The notes below the pieces were generated by a model. It saw only the letters and a list, made by a program, of their open reading frames with translations. It had not been told where the DNA came from and did no database searches. DNA of 34,617 nt from positions 1 through 34,617 of the forward strand of contig CAIULL010000234.1 in NCBI GenBank assembly GCA_903899985.1, read 5' to 3'. Shown here piece after piece: positions 34,335-34,617 of the stretch (within the stretch, counting starts at the first letter, position 1; each line of letters starts with the position of its first letter). Position numbers and translations under genes: made by a program. The stretch is from an uncultured Schlesneria sp. (GTDB taxonomy: Bacteria > Planctomycetota > Planctomycetia > Planctomycetales > Planctomycetaceae).

Positions 34335-34486
34335 ACCACGGATCACACGGATGATCACGGATAAGAAAAAACAGGAAATTGCCCCTGCATTTATTCGTGT
34401 TCATCCGTAGTACTAACGATTTGTTTCTTCGCGCGCCGCGAAGATTTTTCGTGGGAGGGCGATGCCCGCGCCGGGTGATCCGTGGT
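34335..34486. repeat. Nested, cloverleaf-like inverted-repeat element
   Basis: Outer arms ACCACGGATCAC (34335-34346) and GTGATCCGTGGT (34475-34486) are a perfect 12-bp match. Directly inside, 34347-34362 pairs with 34393-34408 at 14 of 16 positions. CTTCGCG (34427-34433) pairs with CGCGAAG (34437-34443) and is followed by ATTTTTC. A smaller GGGC-gat-GCCC hairpin is at 34457-34467. The result is a closed stem with three arms. The left arm also carries CACGGAT three times at 9-10 bp spacing. Confidence 0.7.
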
Positions 34487-34550
34487 TAAAGGTCAAGAAT
34501 TGAATTCGAAGTAAATATCCGCCGCGAACGGAACTCGAAACCGCGAAGTT

Positions 34551-34617
34551 AATCGAATTCAATCGAAGTCGGGTGAACTCAGGTGAACTCAGGTGAACTC
34601 GCGCGAACTCGGGTGAA
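34551..34617. repeat. Decamer array running off the window end
   Basis: Contiguous 10-bp units are AATCGAATTC, AATCGAAGTC, GGGTGAACTC, AGGTGAACTC (twice), GCGCGAACTC and GGGTGAA, truncated by the window end. The consensus is NNNNGAANTC. The true length of the array is unknown. Confidence 0.85.

Larger units (their letters stand above)
33295..34617. other. Long non-coding region rich in palindromes and repeats
   Basis: No credible gene is seen in 1.3 kb. Minus-strand frames of 90-99 codons (33299-33598 and 33910-34182) lack ribosome-binding sites and family resemblance, and the second reads through decamer repeats. The region holds palindromes at 33360-33375 and 33496-33515, a candidate small RNA (33733-33905), a related motif copy (34004-34025), decamer arrays and a nested inverted repeat, all listed separately. 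Confidence 0.7.

Noticed and set aside
34111-34617. Possible CRISPR array
   Set aside because: The units are 10 bp, contiguous and without spacers, and no cas genes are present.

Overview
The window looks like a chromosomal segment of a planctomycete, probably Planctomycetales. Pointers are an ECF sigma factor next to a very large Ser/Thr kinase that carries its own zinc-finger motif and a C-terminal TIGR03067-like domain, a small TPR protein with a Cys/Gly/His tail, a membrane-anchored alpha-toroid protein, a single-anchor (type B) succinate dehydrogenase, moderate GC, often weak Shine-Dalgarno sites, and many palindromic or short-period intergenic repeats. This assignment rests on family and architecture recognition, not on a database search.

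Layout. 1-1142: a hairpin, tRNA-Pro(UGG), a near-perfect parS site and parB, all minus, with no parA in view. 1365-7212: a PMT/ArnT-like glycosyltransferase (minus), diverging from the small TPR protein and its terminator (plus), then a GH57 alpha-glucan enzyme and a secreted protein of unknown function (plus). 7215-10949: sdhC-sdhA-sdhB (minus) with a candidate promoter having a perfect TATAAT. 11218-18763: an atypical SDR (plus), two exported proteins (minus), a PQQ-type beta-propeller lipoprotein-like or periplasmic protein (plus), two Hsp20 chaperones (plus) and the alpha-toroid protein (minus) behind a structured leader. 18886-22124: an ABC-2 permease, its ATPase and a dolichol/phytol-kinase-like membrane enzyme (minus, likely one operon). 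22419-25634: a dimethylformamidase-beta-like protein (minus) diverging from an ACS-type MFS transporter (plus). 25856-30324: the giant kinase and its ECF sigma factor (minus). 30877-33294: two rRNA methyltransferases, RsmC-like and RlmI-like, 3 nt apart (minus). 33295-34617: no credible gene, but the densest non-coding structure in the window.

Functional themes are chromosome segregation (ParB/parS), respiration (SDH), alpha-glucan metabolism (GH57), proteostasis (Hsp20 pair), envelope or lipid-linked export (PMT, lipid kinase, ABC-2), signalling (ECF and kinase) and ribosome modification (two methyltransferases).

The most unusual material is non-coding. There are exact 10-bp-period arrays with a GAACT core (34111-34236 and 34551 to the window end). 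A nested, cloverleaf-like inverted repeat lies at 34335-34486. A candidate structured small RNA with promoter and terminator lies at about 33733-33905. A leader hairpin at 18770-18854 could mask the ribosome-binding site of the alpha-toroid gene. No CRISPR array, transposase, prophage or recognised defence system was seen.
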